Below are positions 8,880-16,389 of a stretch of DNA of 49,602 nt, piece after piece. Within the stretch, counting starts at the first letter, position 1; each line of letters opens with the position of its first letter. A program made the translations under genes and the position numbers. The notes under the pieces were generated by a model, which saw nothing but the letters and a program-made list of their open reading frames with translations, was not told where the DNA came from and ran no database searches. Source of the DNA: Flavobacterium aquaticum (GTDB taxonomy: Bacteria; Bacteroidota; Bacteroidia; Flavobacteriales; Flavobacteriaceae); the NCBI RefSeq assembly GCF_003259835.1, contig NZ_QLMI01000010.1, positions 1-49,602 of the forward strand, in the 5' to 3' direction.

Positions 8880-8935
8880 GCAATCAAATTTAGTAAAAAC
8901 TACTGTTGGATTTCAAATAAGTTATAAACAAAAAA

Positions 8936-9763
8936 ATGTCAATAATTACTTTAACTACCGACTTTGGACACAAAGACTACTTCGTAGGTGCTTTGAAAGG
9001 AAAAATATTGTCGGAACAGAAAGAAGCCGTTATTGTAGACATTTCGCACGAGATTGATTTATTCAACACATTAGAAGCGAGTTACTGTATTGAAGCCGCT
9101 TATCACAACTTTCCAAAAGGTACCATTCATATTATTGGCGTAGATAGTGAACGTGTGGGCGATACCCAACATATTGCGATGCAATGGGACGATCATTATT
9201 TTATTTGTGCCGATAACGGAATTTTAAATACCTTAATTCAGAAGAAAATTCCACAGAAAATCGTAGCCATTACCATCCACGACCGATTGAATACAGATGT
9301 TAGCGATATGGATGTTTTCGTAGCAGTGGCGTGTCATATTGCACGAGGTGGTTTATTGAATGTGATTGGTAAAGAAATTCCATCGCTGAAACCTGTAAGT
9401 GTGTTAACCTCATCGATTACTGATGATTTATCGGAAATAAAAGGACAAATCGTTTATATTGATTCGTTTGGAAATTGCGTTACTAATATTTCGCAAAAGC
9501 AATTTAACGATACGATTAGAGGTCGAAAGTTCGAAATCGTTATTAAAAACAAAAAGTTCAGTCGTTTGCACAAAAGTTATTCAGATTTTCCTGTTTCTGA
9601 TGTGAAACAATTGAAAGATTTAGAAGGTGATTTCTTAGCGTTATTCAACGAAAACGGCTATTTAGAAATTGCGATATATAAAAGTAACCCAAAAACGGTA
9701 GGTTCGGCAGCGACCTTGTTAGGATTGCATTTTAGAGATACGGTATCCATTAAATTCAAATAA
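8936..9763 (+). CDS. SAM hydroxide adenosyltransferase (DUF62/fluorinase family)
   Basis: The protein is 275 aa. Family features are TLTTDFGHKDYFVGALKG at the N-terminus, IVDISHEID, VDSERVG, ICADNGIL and FGNCVTNI in the C-terminal barrel. Non-halogenating members hydrolyse S-adenosylmethionine to adenosine and methionine. No fluorinase-type insertion loop is obvious. It is followed at 4 bp by the 98-aa gene, so the two are co-transcribed. Confidence 0.88.
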   Translation: MSIITLTTDFGHKDYFVGALKGKILSEQKEAVIVDISHEIDLFNTLEASYCIEAAYHNFPKGTIHIIGVDSERVGDTQHIAMQWDDHYFICADNGILNTLIQKKIPQKIVAITIHDRLNTDVSDMDVFVAVACHIARGGLLNVIGKEIPSLKPVSVLTSSITDDLSEIKGQIVYIDSFGNCVTNISQKQFNDTIRGRKFEIVIKNKKFSRLHKSYSDFPVSDVKQLKDLEGDFLALFNENGYLEIAIYKSNPKTVGSAATLLGLHFRDTVSIKFK

Positions 9764-9767
9764 AAAT

Positions 9768-10064
9768 ATGTTCATAAGAATTGTAAAAATGCGTTTTCAA
9801 GAAGACAAAATCGAAGCTTTTTTAAATAATTTTGAAGAAGTGAAACACCACATACGAAACTTCGAAGGAAACCGTTTCTTAGAATTGTATCAAGACAAAA
9901 ACGACAAACGTATTTTCTTTACCTATAGTTATTGGGAAAACGAAGAAGCATTAGAAAATTACAGAAAATCGGCTTTGTTTGATGGCGTTTGGACATACAC
10001 AAAAACTTTATTTAGCGATAAACCAGAAGCTTGGAGTGTGGATAGATTGGTAACATTAGAATAA
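9768..10064 (+). CDS. Antibiotic biosynthesis monooxygenase-like (ABM) protein
   Basis: The protein is 98 aa with a dimeric alpha/beta-barrel (ferredoxin-like) pattern: FIRIVKMRFQEDKIEAFL, FEGNRFLELYQD, IFFTYSYWENEEALENY, then SALFDGVWTYTKTLF. Related proteins act as cofactor-free quinol monooxygenases or have no known substrate. The WENEEALENYRKS segment is the usual ABM helix. It follows the SAM hydrolase gene in one operon. Confidence 0.75.
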   Translation: MFIRIVKMRFQEDKIEAFLNNFEEVKHHIRNFEGNRFLELYQDKNDKRIFFTYSYWENEEALENYRKSALFDGVWTYTKTLFSDKPEAWSVDRLVTLE

Positions 10065-10107
10065 AACAGTTAAACAAATAAACGTTTCAACAGTTAAACA
10101 ATAAAAA

Positions 10108-10833
10108 ATGAAAGCATTATTATTACGAGAAATAAAATCCTTTTTTGGTTCGCCGATTGGATATTTAGTCATCGGGATTTTTCTTTTACTCAACGGATTA
10201 TTTCTTTGGGTTTTTGAAGGCGAATTCAATATTTTAAACTCGGGTTTTGCCGATATGAGTCCGTTTTTCAAATTGGCACCATGGATTTTAATTTTCTTAA
10301 TTCCTGCCGTAACTATGCGTAGTTTTTCGGATGAGAAAAAACAAGGAACGATTGAATTGTTGTTTACCAAACCGCTTTCTAATTGGGACATCGTAAACGG
10401 AAAATTCTTAGGTGCTTTGGTTTTAATTGTTTTAGCGATTGTACCAACAATTATTTATGTGTTAACGATTTCGCATTTTGGAAATCCGCAAGGCAATATT
10501 GATATGGGAAGTACTCTTGGTTCGTATTTCGGATTGTTATTCTTAATTGCAGCTTACACGGCAATTGGAATTTTTGCTTCTACTTTATCAGACAATCAAA
10601 TTGTGGCGTTTATAATTGCTGTTTTTTGTTGTTTCTTTTTCTATTTCGGATTTGATGGCATTGCTTCTTTCCTTGGAAATTACAGTTCAATGTTTGCTGC
10701 TTTAGGAATGGATTATCACTTTAAAAGTATGAGTCGCGGTGTGTTAGACACACGTGATATTGTGTACTTTGTGAGTGTGACGTTTTTATTTTTATCGGCA
10801 ACGGTTTATCAACTTAAATCTTTGAAATGGTAA
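10108..10833 (+). CDS. gldF: Gliding motility ABC transporter permease GldF
   Basis: The protein is 241 aa, the usual GldF length, with six hydrophobic segments: IGYLVIGIFLLLNGLFLWVF, APWILIFLIPAVTM, LVLIVLAIVPTIIYVL, GLLFLIAAYTAIGIFA, IVAFIIAVFCCFFFYFGF and IVYFVSVTFLFLSATV. The block SDEKKQGTIELLFTKPLSNWDIVNGKF is the ABC-2 coupling region. With GldG and the ATPase GldA it forms a transporter needed for gliding and protein secretion in Flavobacterium. It overlaps gldG by 7 bp. Confidence 0.92.
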   Translation: MKALLLREIKSFFGSPIGYLVIGIFLLLNGLFLWVFEGEFNILNSGFADMSPFFKLAPWILIFLIPAVTMRSFSDEKKQGTIELLFTKPLSNWDIVNGKFLGALVLIVLAIVPTIIYVLTISHFGNPQGNIDMGSTLGSYFGLLFLIAAYTAIGIFASTLSDNQIVAFIIAVFCCFFFYFGFDGIASFLGNYSSMFAALGMDYHFKSMSRGVLDTRDIVYFVSVTFLFLSATVYQLKSLKW

Positions 10834-12515
10834 TGAAAGAAAACAAATCAAAAGCTTTAAAGCAATTAGGAATTGTATTTTTAGCCATCATCGTTATCAA
10901 TTTAATCAGCAACTTCTTTTTCAAGCGTTTCGACTTAACGCAAGACAAACGTTATACTTTATCGGAAACGACATTAAACATTATAAAAGATGTGGAAAGT
11001 CCGTTATACATTGAAGTGTATTTGGAAGGAAATTTTCCGCCAGAATTCAAGCGTTTACAAAATGAAACCAAACAACTTTTAGAGGAATTCACAGCTTATA
11101 ATTCGAACATTATTTTCAACTTCAAAAATCCGATTGAAAAAGAGGAAACGCGAGTAGAAAAAATGAAAGAATTCTACGCGAAAGGCATGCAACCATTGAG
11201 TATCACTGTGGAAGACAAAGGAAAACAATCGCAAGAAGTAGTTTTTCCTTGGGCACAAGCGACTTATGGCGATAAATTCACGAAAGTGGCTTTATTAAAA
11301 AACTTAATGGGTGCTTCTACTGAAGAAAAAGTAATTAGTTCGGTGCAGCATTTGGAATTTGGTTTTGCGGAAGCCATCAATAAAATTTCGAAAGAAAAAC
11401 AAAAGAAAATTGCCGTAATCAAAGGCAACGGAGAAGTTTTAGAACCTTTCATGGCCGATTTCTTAAGAACAGTTAAAGAAAGTTATTATATCGGACCTTT
11501 TACATTAGATTCGGTAGCAAAACAACCAATACAAACTTTAGAAGCGCTAAAAAAATACGATTTAGCAGTAATTGCAAAACCAACTGAAGCTTTCACGGAA
11601 GAAGAAAAACAAGTATTAGACCAATTCATCATGAATGGTGGAAAAACCTTGTGGTTAGTCGATGTAGTTTCAGCAGACATGGATAGTTTATACAACGAAA
11701 CTGGTACTATTTTAGCATCGCAACGCGAATTGAATTTGACTGATATGTTCTTTAAATACGGTATCAGAATCAATCCGTTATTGGTAAAAGATGAATATGC
11801 AACGCCTATTAAATTAGCATCAGGAAATCAAGGAAGCGAAACGCAAATGCAAGAATACAGTTGGAAATTTTCGCCTTTCGTTTATCCAACTTCTACCAAT
11901 CCAATCGTGAAAAACATGGAAGGGATTAAGTTTGAATTTGCTTCTCCAATTGAAATCTTGAAAAACGATATTAAGAAAACCGTTTTATTGAGTTCGTCTG
12001 AATATTCGAAAACCATTGGAACACCAACGCCAGTTTCCTTAGACATGGTTACAGAAGAAACTACAGAAGAAGAATATTTAGGAAAAGGATTGCTTCCAGT
12101 AGCGGTTTTAATGGAAGGAAAATTCAAATCGATGTATCAAAACCGTGTGTTACCTTTTAAAGACAATTCGTTCCAAGCGATTGGAAAAGAAAACAAGATG
12201 ATTGTAATTTCGGATGGTGATGTGATTAAAAATCAATTAGACAAAGGAGTACCTTTAGAATTAGGTTTCGACAAGTGGACCAATCAACTATATGGCAACA
12301 AAGAGTTCTTAATGAACTGTGTAAATTACCTTTTAGACGACAACGGACTTATTAACATCCGAAGCAAAGATGTCGATTTACCACTTTTAAACAAAGAAGA
12401 AGTATATAAAAATTATACTATGGCACAAATGGTAACTGTCGGATTACCAATAGTTATTTTGGCTATCTTTGGGTTTTTATTCACGTTCTTACGCAAAAGA
12501 AAATACAGCCGCTAG
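10827..12515 (+). CDS. gldG: Gliding motility-associated ABC transporter substrate-binding protein GldG
   Basis: The protein is 562 aa. There is an N-terminal membrane anchor (LGIVFLAIIVINLISNFFF, about 14-32), then KRFDLTQDKRYTLSE, the typical start of the GldG/ABC-2 auxiliary extracytoplasmic domain. A large periplasmic part follows, ending in a second membrane helix (VTVGLPIVILAIFGFLFTFL) and a basic tail RKRKYSR. The start overlaps the gldF stop (ATGGTAATG; the second ATG at 10833 is an alternative). The gldF-gldG pair without gldA matches Flavobacterium order. Confidence 0.92.
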   Translation: MVMKENKSKALKQLGIVFLAIIVINLISNFFFKRFDLTQDKRYTLSETTLNIIKDVESPLYIEVYLEGNFPPEFKRLQNETKQLLEEFTAYNSNIIFNFKNPIEKEETRVEKMKEFYAKGMQPLSITVEDKGKQSQEVVFPWAQATYGDKFTKVALLKNLMGASTEEKVISSVQHLEFGFAEAINKISKEKQKKIAVIKGNGEVLEPFMADFLRTVKESYYIGPFTLDSVAKQPIQTLEALKKYDLAVIAKPTEAFTEEEKQVLDQFIMNGGKTLWLVDVVSADMDSLYNETGTILASQRELNLTDMFFKYGIRINPLLVKDEYATPIKLASGNQGSETQMQEYSWKFSPFVYPTSTNPIVKNMEGIKFEFASPIEILKNDIKKTVLLSSSEYSKTIGTPTPVSLDMVTEETTEEEYLGKGLLPVAVLMEGKFKSMYQNRVLPFKDNSFQAIGKENKMIVISDGDVIKNQLDKGVPLELGFDKWTNQLYGNKEFLMNCVNYLLDDNGLINIRSKDVDLPLLNKEEVYKNYTMAQMVTVGLPIVILAIFGFLFTFLRKRKYSR

Positions 12516-12532
12516 TTGTTAATAAAATTGTT

Positions 12533-12563
12533 TTTGCGTTTGAGCAGAATTAGAATATATTTG
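12533..12563 (+). promoter_or_regulatory. dnaN promoter (TTTG-N19-TATATTTG)
   Basis: The -33 box TTTG at 12533-12536 and the -7 box TATATTTG at 12556-12563 are spaced 19 bp. This is a perfect fit to the primary sigma consensus of Bacteroidota, 37 bp before the dnaN start. Confidence 0.8.
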
Positions 12564-12600
12564 TGAAATATAAAATCAAATCACGATTTTAAAATACAAG

Positions 12601-13722
12601 ATGATGAAGTTTATAGTATCGAGTTCGTATTTATTAAAACAATTACAAGTTTTAGGAAGTGTTATCAACAGTAGTAACACCTTGCCTATCCTTGATAATT
12701 TCCTTTTTGAATTAGACAACAACCAATTAAAAGTTTCAGCTTCTGATTTAGAAACAACAATGACGGCTACGTTAGAAATTGATTCTACAAGTCAAGGAAG
12801 TGTTGCTATTCCAGCAAAACTTTTATTAGATATCTTAAAAACATTCCCAGAGCAACCGTTAACATTTACAGTAGAAGACAATTCAACTGTAGAAATTAGC
12901 TCAAACTCGGGTAAATATGCAATTGCTTATGCACCAGGAGAAGAATTCCCTAAAGCAGTAGTTTTAGATGATCCTTCAAAAACATTAGTTCCTGCGGAAG
13001 TATTAGCAACTGCAGTAAGTAAAACGATTTTCGCTGCTGGAAACGATGATTTGCGCCCTGTAATGAGTGGTGTTTTCTTCCAATTTTCACCAGAAGGATT
13101 AATCTTTGTTGCAACAGACGCTCACAAATTAGTAAAATACGCTCGCACCGATGTAAAAGCATCACAAGTAGCTGATTTTATTATGCCAAAGAAACCTTTA
13201 AACATTTTAAAAGGAATTTTAGGCGCTTCTGATGCAGAAGTAACTATCGAATATAACGATTCAAATGCAACGTTTTCTTTCGAAAATTATGTATTAACTT
13301 GTCGTTTAATCGATGGGAAATATCCAAACTACGAAGCGGTTATTCCAAAAGAAAATCCAAACAAATTATTAATCAACAGAGTTCAGTTTTTAAACTCGGT
13401 TCGTCGTGTAGCTATTTTTGCTAACAAAACAACGCACCAAATTCGTTTAAAAATCGCTGGAACCGAATTGAATATATCAGCAGAAGATATCGATTACTCT
13501 AACAAAGCAGACGAGCGTTTGACTTGTGATTACCAAGGAGACGATATGCAAATCGGTTTCAACTCACGTTTCTTAACCGAAATGTTGAATAATTTATCAA
13601 GTGATGAAATCCAATTAGAAATGTCAATGCCAAACAGAGCTGGAATTTTAACTCCAGTTGACGGCTTAGACGAAGGCGAAACAGTTACGATGCTTGTAAT
13701 GCCAGTAATGTTGAGCAACTAA
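12601..13722 (+). CDS. dnaN: DNA polymerase III beta sliding clamp
   Basis: The protein is 373 aa with three clamp domains. The start MMKFIVSSSYLLKQLQVL, PILDNFLFEL, LRPVMSGVFFQF, FVATDAHKLVKY, and a C-terminal MLVMPVML-SN (the usual MPM-L end) identify it. It is the ring processivity factor of the replicative polymerase. Either ATG, 12601 or 12604, may be used. It has its own promoter at 12533 and a terminator at 13782. No dnaA is in the window, so the origin is not implied here. Confidence 0.96.
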   Translation: MMKFIVSSSYLLKQLQVLGSVINSSNTLPILDNFLFELDNNQLKVSASDLETTMTATLEIDSTSQGSVAIPAKLLLDILKTFPEQPLTFTVEDNSTVEISSNSGKYAIAYAPGEEFPKAVVLDDPSKTLVPAEVLATAVSKTIFAAGNDDLRPVMSGVFFQFSPEGLIFVATDAHKLVKYARTDVKASQVADFIMPKKPLNILKGILGASDAEVTIEYNDSNATFSFENYVLTCRLIDGKYPNYEAVIPKENPNKLLINRVQFLNSVRRVAIFANKTTHQIRLKIAGTELNISAEDIDYSNKADERLTCDYQGDDMQIGFNSRFLTEMLNNLSSDEIQLEMSMPNRAGILTPVDGLDEGETVTMLVMPVMLSN

Positions 13723-13781
13723 TTTACAATATTTGATTTTATAGTCTAACTTAAAATCTTATTACCAACCTTAACTAACTT

Positions 13782-13816
13782 AAAAACCACTTAGCTCAGG
13801 CTTTAGTGGTTTTTTA
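13782..13816 (+). terminator. dnaN terminator
   Basis: The stem AAAACCACT/AGTGGTTTT with a 13-nt loop is followed by a T-rich tail, 60 bp past the dnaN stop. Confidence 0.8.
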
Positions 13817-13824
13817 ATTTTATT

Positions 13825-14118
13825 GGAACACAGATGAAACGGTTTTTTCTTTAAACACATAGTTTTTCACAGAGCTTCACCGAGATTTTTTGAATTGGAT
13901 TGTGTTGAGAGAGCTACACAGAGACGTTTCACTTTACATAGTTCACAATAGACTATGCGCATCGTTTGTCATGCTGTTAAGCATCTCTTGAACGAGTGAT
14001 ACTTTTTTTGAAAGCAAAGAATGTAAAAGAAAACTCTGTGCTAAACTTAGTGAGACTTTGTGTAACAACTCCAAACAAAAAAACTTTCAACTTCTAACTT
14101 CTAACTTCTGACTTTGAA
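13825..14118. repeat. Gene-free stretch of degenerate dispersed repeats
   Basis: The stretch between dnaN and mnmE holds no open frame of note. It contains fragments typical of flavobacterial intergenic repeats: CACAGATGAAACGG, TTTTTCACAGAG, TGTCATGCTGTTAAGCATCTC (an imperfect hairpin), AACTCTGTG, and three tandem 9-bp units AACTTCTAA/ACTTCTGAC at 14089-14115. They look like decayed repeat copies rather than a working unit. Confidence 0.55.
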
Positions 14119-14119
14119 T

Positions 14120-14127
14120 TATCTTTG
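14120..14127 (+). promoter_or_regulatory. -7 box (TATCTTTG) of mnmE
   Basis: TATCTTTG fits TAnnTTTG and lies 17 bp before the mnmE start. No clear TTTG -33 box is found at the right spacing, so the assignment is partial. Confidence 0.5.
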
Positions 14128-14144
14128 TAAATTAAATTTAGAAC

Positions 14145-15560
14145 ATGATTCCACAAGAAACTATAGTTGCATTAGCTACACCGTCTGGAGCGGGTGCGAT
14201 TGCTATTATTCGATTATCTGGTAAAGACGCTATTACGATAGCCGCTGACGTATTTCAATCGGTTTCTGGGAAAGATATTACGAAACAGAAGACGCATACG
14301 ATTCATTTGGGACATATTGTCGACCCTTCGACAAGCTCAGAACAGGCTGGCAAAGTGTATGACCAAGTGTTACTTTCTATTTTCAAAGGTCCGAATTCGT
14401 ACACTGGGGAAAACGTGATTGAAATTTCTTGTCATGGTTCTACTTTTATTCAACAACAAATTATCCAATTATTGCTTCGTAGAGGCGCTAAAATGGCTCA
14501 AGCAGGTGAATTTACCTTGCGTGCTTTTTTAAACGGGAAACTAGACTTATCACAAGCAGAAGCGGTTGCTGATTTGATTGCTTCGGATAACGAAGCGTCT
14601 CATCAAATTGCGATGCAACAAATGCGCGGTGGTTTCAGTAACGAAATTGCCAAACTTCGAGAAGAATTATTGAATTTCGCTTCCTTAATCGAGTTGGAAT
14701 TAGACTTTGCAGAAGAAGATGTCGAGTTTGCCGATAGAACACAATTTCATGATTTATTAGAACGCATTGAGTTTGTTTTAAAACGATTAATTGATTCGTT
14801 TGCTGTTGGTAATGTGATTAAAAACGGAATTCCTGTAGCCATTGTAGGCGAACCAAATGTTGGAAAATCGACTTTATTAAACGCTTTATTAAACGAAGAA
14901 CGCGCCATTGTTTCTGATATTGCTGGAACAACTCGTGATACGATTGAAGATGAATTGGTTATTAATGGAATTGGTTTCCGATTTATAGACACAGCTGGAA
15001 TTCGTGAAACGAAAGATGTGGTAGAAAGTATCGGAATTCAAAAAACATTTGAGAAGATTGAGCAAGCGCAGGTAGTTTTGTTTATCTTGGATGGAAGATG
15101 GATGATGGAAGCTGGAAGTTTAGAAGCGGTAAAAATTGAATTTGAAAAAATTAAAAACAAGTTTCCATTAAAACCTTTAGTAGTCATAGCTAATAAAGCT
15201 GATTTGCTTTCAGAAGAACAAAAAAACAATATTCAAGCTACCATTGACGATATACTTTTCCTAAGTGCCAAACAAAAAGTTGGTATTGATGAACTTAAAA
15301 ATACATTACTCTCTTTTGTAAACACAGGTGCGCTTAGAAATAACGAAACGATTGTGACCAACACACGCCATTATGATTCTTTATTAAAAGCTTTGGAAGA
15401 AATTCAGAAGGTGAAATGGGGATTAGATTCGGGAATTTCATCCGATTTAATGGCGATTGATATTCGAAGCGCGTTGTATTTCTTTGGTGAGATTACTGGA
15501 GAGGTTACGAATGACGAATTGCTTGGAAATATTTTTGCGAACTTCTGTATCGGCAAATAA
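14145..15560 (+). CDS. mnmE: tRNA uridine-5-carboxymethylaminomethyl modification GTPase MnmE
   Basis: The protein is 471 aa. The N-terminal tetrahydrofolate-binding domain begins IPQETIVALATPSGAGAIAIIRLSG. A helical domain carries the inserted G domain with GEPNVGKSTL (G1), DIAGTTRD (G2), DTAGI (G3) and NKAD (G4), and the C-terminus is NIFANFCIGK with the catalytic-loop Cys. With MnmG it modifies U34 of tRNAs. Odd points: a repeat-derived insertion near residues 62-70 (PSTSSEQAG), and a last 18 bp that is an integration site, so the present 3' end derives in part from the element. Confidence 0.96.
   Translation: MIPQETIVALATPSGAGAIAIIRLSGKDAITIAADVFQSVSGKDITKQKTHTIHLGHIVDPSTSSEQAGKVYDQVLLSIFKGPNSYTGENVIEISCHGSTFIQQQIIQLLLRRGAKMAQAGEFTLRAFLNGKLDLSQAEAVADLIASDNEASHQIAMQQMRGGFSNEIAKLREELLNFASLIELELDFAEEDVEFADRTQFHDLLERIEFVLKRLIDSFAVGNVIKNGIPVAIVGEPNVGKSTLLNALLNEERAIVSDIAGTTRDTIEDELVINGIGFRFIDTAGIRETKDVVESIGIQKTFEKIEQAQVVLFILDGRWMMEAGSLEAVKIEFEKIKNKFPLKPLVVIANKADLLSEEQKNNIQATIDDILFLSAKQKVGIDELKNTLLSFVNTGALRNNETIVTNTRHYDSLLKALEEIQKVKWGLDSGISSDLMAIDIRSALYFFGEITGEVTNDELLGNIFANFCIGK
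14324..14340 (+). repeat. CCCTTCGACAAGCTCAG repeat inside mnmE
   Basis: These 17 bases match a short repeat (CCTTCGACAAGCTCAGG) that I recall as very frequent in many bacterial genomes, including Bacteroidota. Here it is read in frame as part of VDPSTSSEQAGKV, a region where other MnmE proteins are shorter. Confidence 0.6.
15543..15560 (+). repeat. attL: 18-bp direct repeat at the mnmE 3' end
   Basis: TTCTGTATCGGCAAATAA forms the last five codons and stop of mnmE (F C I G K stop). It is repeated with two mismatches at 40168-40185. The position is the same as the attachment site of Salmonella genomic island 1 in trmE/mnmE. Confidence 0.85.
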
Positions 15561-15602
15561 TGTAAGATAAATTTTACAAAAAATACATCAAAAAACCATA
15601 AT

Positions 15603-15629
15603 AAACCCGCATTTTCTGCGGGTTTTTCT
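15603..15629 (+). terminator. Terminator just inside the left end of the element
   Basis: The stem AAACCCGC/GCGGGTTT with an ATTTTCT loop and a T tail ends transcription from mnmE 43 bp after its stop. This shields the element from readthrough. Confidence 0.85.
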
Positions 15630-15676
15630 TTGTTTTCAATATTTTACAATTTTGTAAAATTATGCACTATTTTTTA

Positions 15677-15701
15677 TAGATTTGTACCTTCCTTGTACCT
15701 C
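15677..15701 (+). promoter_or_regulatory. Left-end arm-type repeat overlapping a -7 box
   Basis: TAGATTTG (15677-15684) fits the -7 consensus, with TTTG at 15651-15654 22 bp upstream. It runs into two TTGTACCT units 11 bp apart (15682-15689 and 15693-15700). The same paired units occur at 40111-40132. They could be integrase or excisionase arm sites, an operator for the xis-int operon, or both. Confidence 0.55.
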
Positions 15702-15742
15702 GATGAAGGAAAAAAAATTTAATTTTTTAAAAAAGTGAAATT

Positions 15743-15766
15743 ATGGCGCTTATTTCTTCTTATTGA
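15743..15766 (+). CDS. Possible leader peptide MALISSY
   Basis: A 7-codon frame (ATG GCG CTT ATT TCT TCT TAT TGA) lies in the leader upstream of the excisionase-like gene. It is preceded by GTGAAATT, a phrase that recurs before the two ATGs at 15798 and 15810. It is too short to judge by composition and is offered only as a candidate upstream mini-cistron. Confidence 0.25.
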   Translation: MALISSY

Positions 15767-15797
15767 TAGGTGAGTAAATTTAACAGGAGGTGAAATT

Positions 15798-15845
15798 ATG
15801 GGTGAAATTATGTCTAAAATAATGCAAAATGAAGACAAATATTAG
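15798..15845 (+). CDS. Possible leader peptide overlapping the excisionase start
   Basis: A 15-codon frame, MGEIMSKIMQNEDKY-stop, has the best Shine-Dalgarno-like sequence of the region (AGGAGGTGAAATT before ATG). It runs 17 bp past the ATG of the excisionase-like gene in another frame. This arrangement would couple translation of the two. No function beyond that is implied. Confidence 0.35.
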   Translation: MGEIMSKIMQNEDKY

Positions 15846-16389
15846 AATCAAAAAGAAGTGCGAGTACTGTAAAGAAGAATTTGTTGCGAAAACAACAAAA
15901 ACTAGATATTGTTGTCATAGATGCAATCAAAAAGGTTACAAGCAAAACATGAAACAAAATAAAATTGCAACTACTGAAAAAGCAACTAAGCTAGACATAA
16001 TTAATGTAGATGAATTAAACAAAAAGGATTTTCTAACCGCCAAAGAAGCGGCATACATTTTGAACATGTCGTTACGAACAGTTTACCGATTGATTCAATC
16101 GAAAGAATTAAATGCTTATAATTTTTCTGAAAGAAAAACTCTTGTAAGAAGAAAAGATATTGATATGTATTTTGACTTAAGTTTAAATGACATCAATATT
16201 GATAAAAGCCATTTAAAAGAATTGATTAATTTAGAGAACTCGTATACCATGGATGAAGTTCAAAAAAAATATAATATTTCTAGTAGCGCATTGTTTAATT
16301 TAATTAAGCGTTTGGAGATACAAAAGAAACAAGTTGGAAAACACGTTTTAGTTAGAAAAGAAGATATTGATAAAATTTTTGCTCCATGA
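15829..16389 (+). CDS. Excisionase-like protein with zinc finger and two HTH domains
   Basis: The protein is 186 aa. Residues 11-33 form a CxxC...CC..C zinc finger (CEYCKEEF, YCCHRC). An excisionase-type winged HTH follows (LTAKEAAYILNMSLRTVYRLIQSKEL, RRKDIDMYF), and a second similar HTH is near the C-terminus (YTMDEVQKKYNISSSALFNLIK, VRKEDIDKIF). Its stop overlaps the integrase start (ATGA at 16386). The position beside the recombinase suggests a directionality factor or operon regulator. The start at 15829 is chosen because the upstream ATGs are out of frame. Confidence 0.75.
   Translation: MKTNIRIKKKCEYCKEEFVAKTTKTRYCCHRCNQKGYKQNMKQNKIATTEKATKLDIINVDELNKKDFLTAKEAAYILNMSLRTVYRLIQSKELNAYNFSERKTLVRRKDIDMYFDLSLNDINIDKSHLKELINLENSYTMDEVQKKYNISSSALFNLIKRLEIQKKQVGKHVLVRKEDIDKIFAP

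Noticed and set aside
13917..14040. Possible small RNA or gene in the dnaN-mnmE gap.
   Set aside because: No promoter-terminator pair or coding frame; the sequence looks like decayed dispersed repeats.
15663..15703. The GCACT...TTGTACCT blocks (15663 and 40093) as the true att direct repeats instead of the mnmE-end repeats.
   Set aside because: They lie inside the 18-bp repeats at both ends, are less similar overall, and the mnmE-end copies preserve the reading frame, as expected for the crossover site.
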